Source: Candidatus Kutchimonas denitrificans (GTDB lineage: Bacteria; Gemmatimonadota; Gemmatimonadetes; Palauibacterales; KS3-K002). Taken from it: a stretch of DNA of 64,000 bases. The notes beneath the pieces are model-generated. The model did not search any database and was not told the DNA's origin. It saw nothing but the letters and a program-made list of their open reading frames with translations. Below, piece by piece: positions 63,477-64,000 of the stretch. A program made the position numbers and the translations under genes. Location of the stretch: positions 79,653-143,652 of the forward strand of contig JAACAK010000049.1 in the NCBI GenBank assembly GCA_011774835.1, read 5' to 3'. Each line of letters starts with the position of its first letter. Within the stretch, counting starts at the first letter, position 1.

Positions 63477-64000
63477 CTACCGGCCCTGTCGCTGGCGCGC
63501 CTGCTGCACGATCAGGTACGCGAGCACGGCAAACATGATCAGCGAAAGCACCGGCGCGAACGGGCCCAGCCACGCGTGACCGAACCCTTCCGGTATCCCG
63601 AATACACCGGCCCAGAAGGCGATCCCCACACCCATCAGGCCATCGCCGCCGATGAGGCCGGAGGAGAACAGCACGCCGCGCTCGCGGACCCGGCTCCTGG
63701 CCTCGGCGTCGGGTTGCCGGTCCTCGAGCAGCTTGCGGATCATGCCGCCGATGAAGATCGGCATCATGGTCGTGATCGGCAGATAGACGCCGACGGCGAA
63801 GGCCAGCGACGGTAGCCGGAAAGCCTCCGCCACCAGGGCCAGCCCGACCCCGACCAGCACGAACCGCCAGGGGATCTCGGCCTGCAGCACGCCGTCGATC
63901 ACCAGCATCATCATGTTCGCCTGGGGCGCCGGCAGCTCGGTCGATCCGAAACCGTAGGCGCCTTCCAGCGCCAGGATGCTGGCGCAGACGAAGAACGCGG
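63477..64000 (-). CDS. Partial oligopeptide transporter (OPT)-family protein (N-terminus beyond window end)
   Basis: Reverse frame open to 64000: AFFVCASILALEGAYGFGSTELPAPQANMMMLVIDGVL...FAVGVYLPITTMMPIFIGGMIRKLLE. Confidence 0.8.
   Translation of the reverse strand, partial: AFFVCASILALEGAYGFGSTELPAPQANMMMLVIDGVLQAEIPWRFVLVGVGLALVAEAFRLPSLAFAVGVYLPITTMMPIFIGGMIRKLLEDRQPDAEARSRVRERGVLFSSGLIGGDGLMGVGIAFWAGVFGIPEGFGHAWLGPFAPVLSLIMFAVLAYLIVQQARQRQGR

Noticed and set aside
1-64000. CRISPR arrays, prophage, IS elements, rRNA/tRNA genes
   Set aside because: No direct-repeat/spacer arrays, transposase/integrase motifs or rRNA/tRNA signatures seen by eye.

Overview
64 kb of high-GC, gene-dense bacterial chromosome. 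I see no phage, IS element, CRISPR array, rRNA or tRNA. The lineage cannot be fixed from this sequence; secreted metallopeptidases, lipoproteins and beta-barrels suggest a Gram-negative of Gemmatimonadota-like type (inference only). The most interesting locus is 3008-7837. An EgtD-like histidine methyltransferase is followed 2 nt later by a 1142-aa fusion of a [4Fe-4S]/molybdopterin oxidoreductase and a NifS-type cysteine desulfurase, then by a small cupin. This is the architecture of the non-EgtB, metallopterin-dependent ergothioneine route. Other notable items: a bacterial protein resembling the C-terminal DUF3480 domain of eukaryotic SARA/endofin (18961-19953); a dispersed long palindromic intergenic repeat in three copies (about 12.4, 18.7 and 20.0 kb); a multicopper oxidase-ZIP transporter operon with a Fur-box-like dyad upstream; a structured, terminator-containing leader before a homocysteine methyltransferase/MTHFR fusion gene; a four-gene KAS II/SRPBCC/FAD-oxidoreductase/methyltransferase cluster; a PIG-L deacetylase coupled by 4-nt overlaps to a Fe(III)-type ABC transporter; a beta-barrel/cupredoxin fusion; a YggX-like protein with two CxxC knuckles; an orphan TupA-like tungstate-binding lipoprotein; a NAD-type formate dehydrogenase with fused electron-input subunits; three tandem Hsp20 genes; and a bacterial eRF1-like (baeRF) protein. 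Two CDSs run off the window edges and are absent or incomplete in the supplied ORF track. All family calls are from reading motifs by eye; no database search was run.
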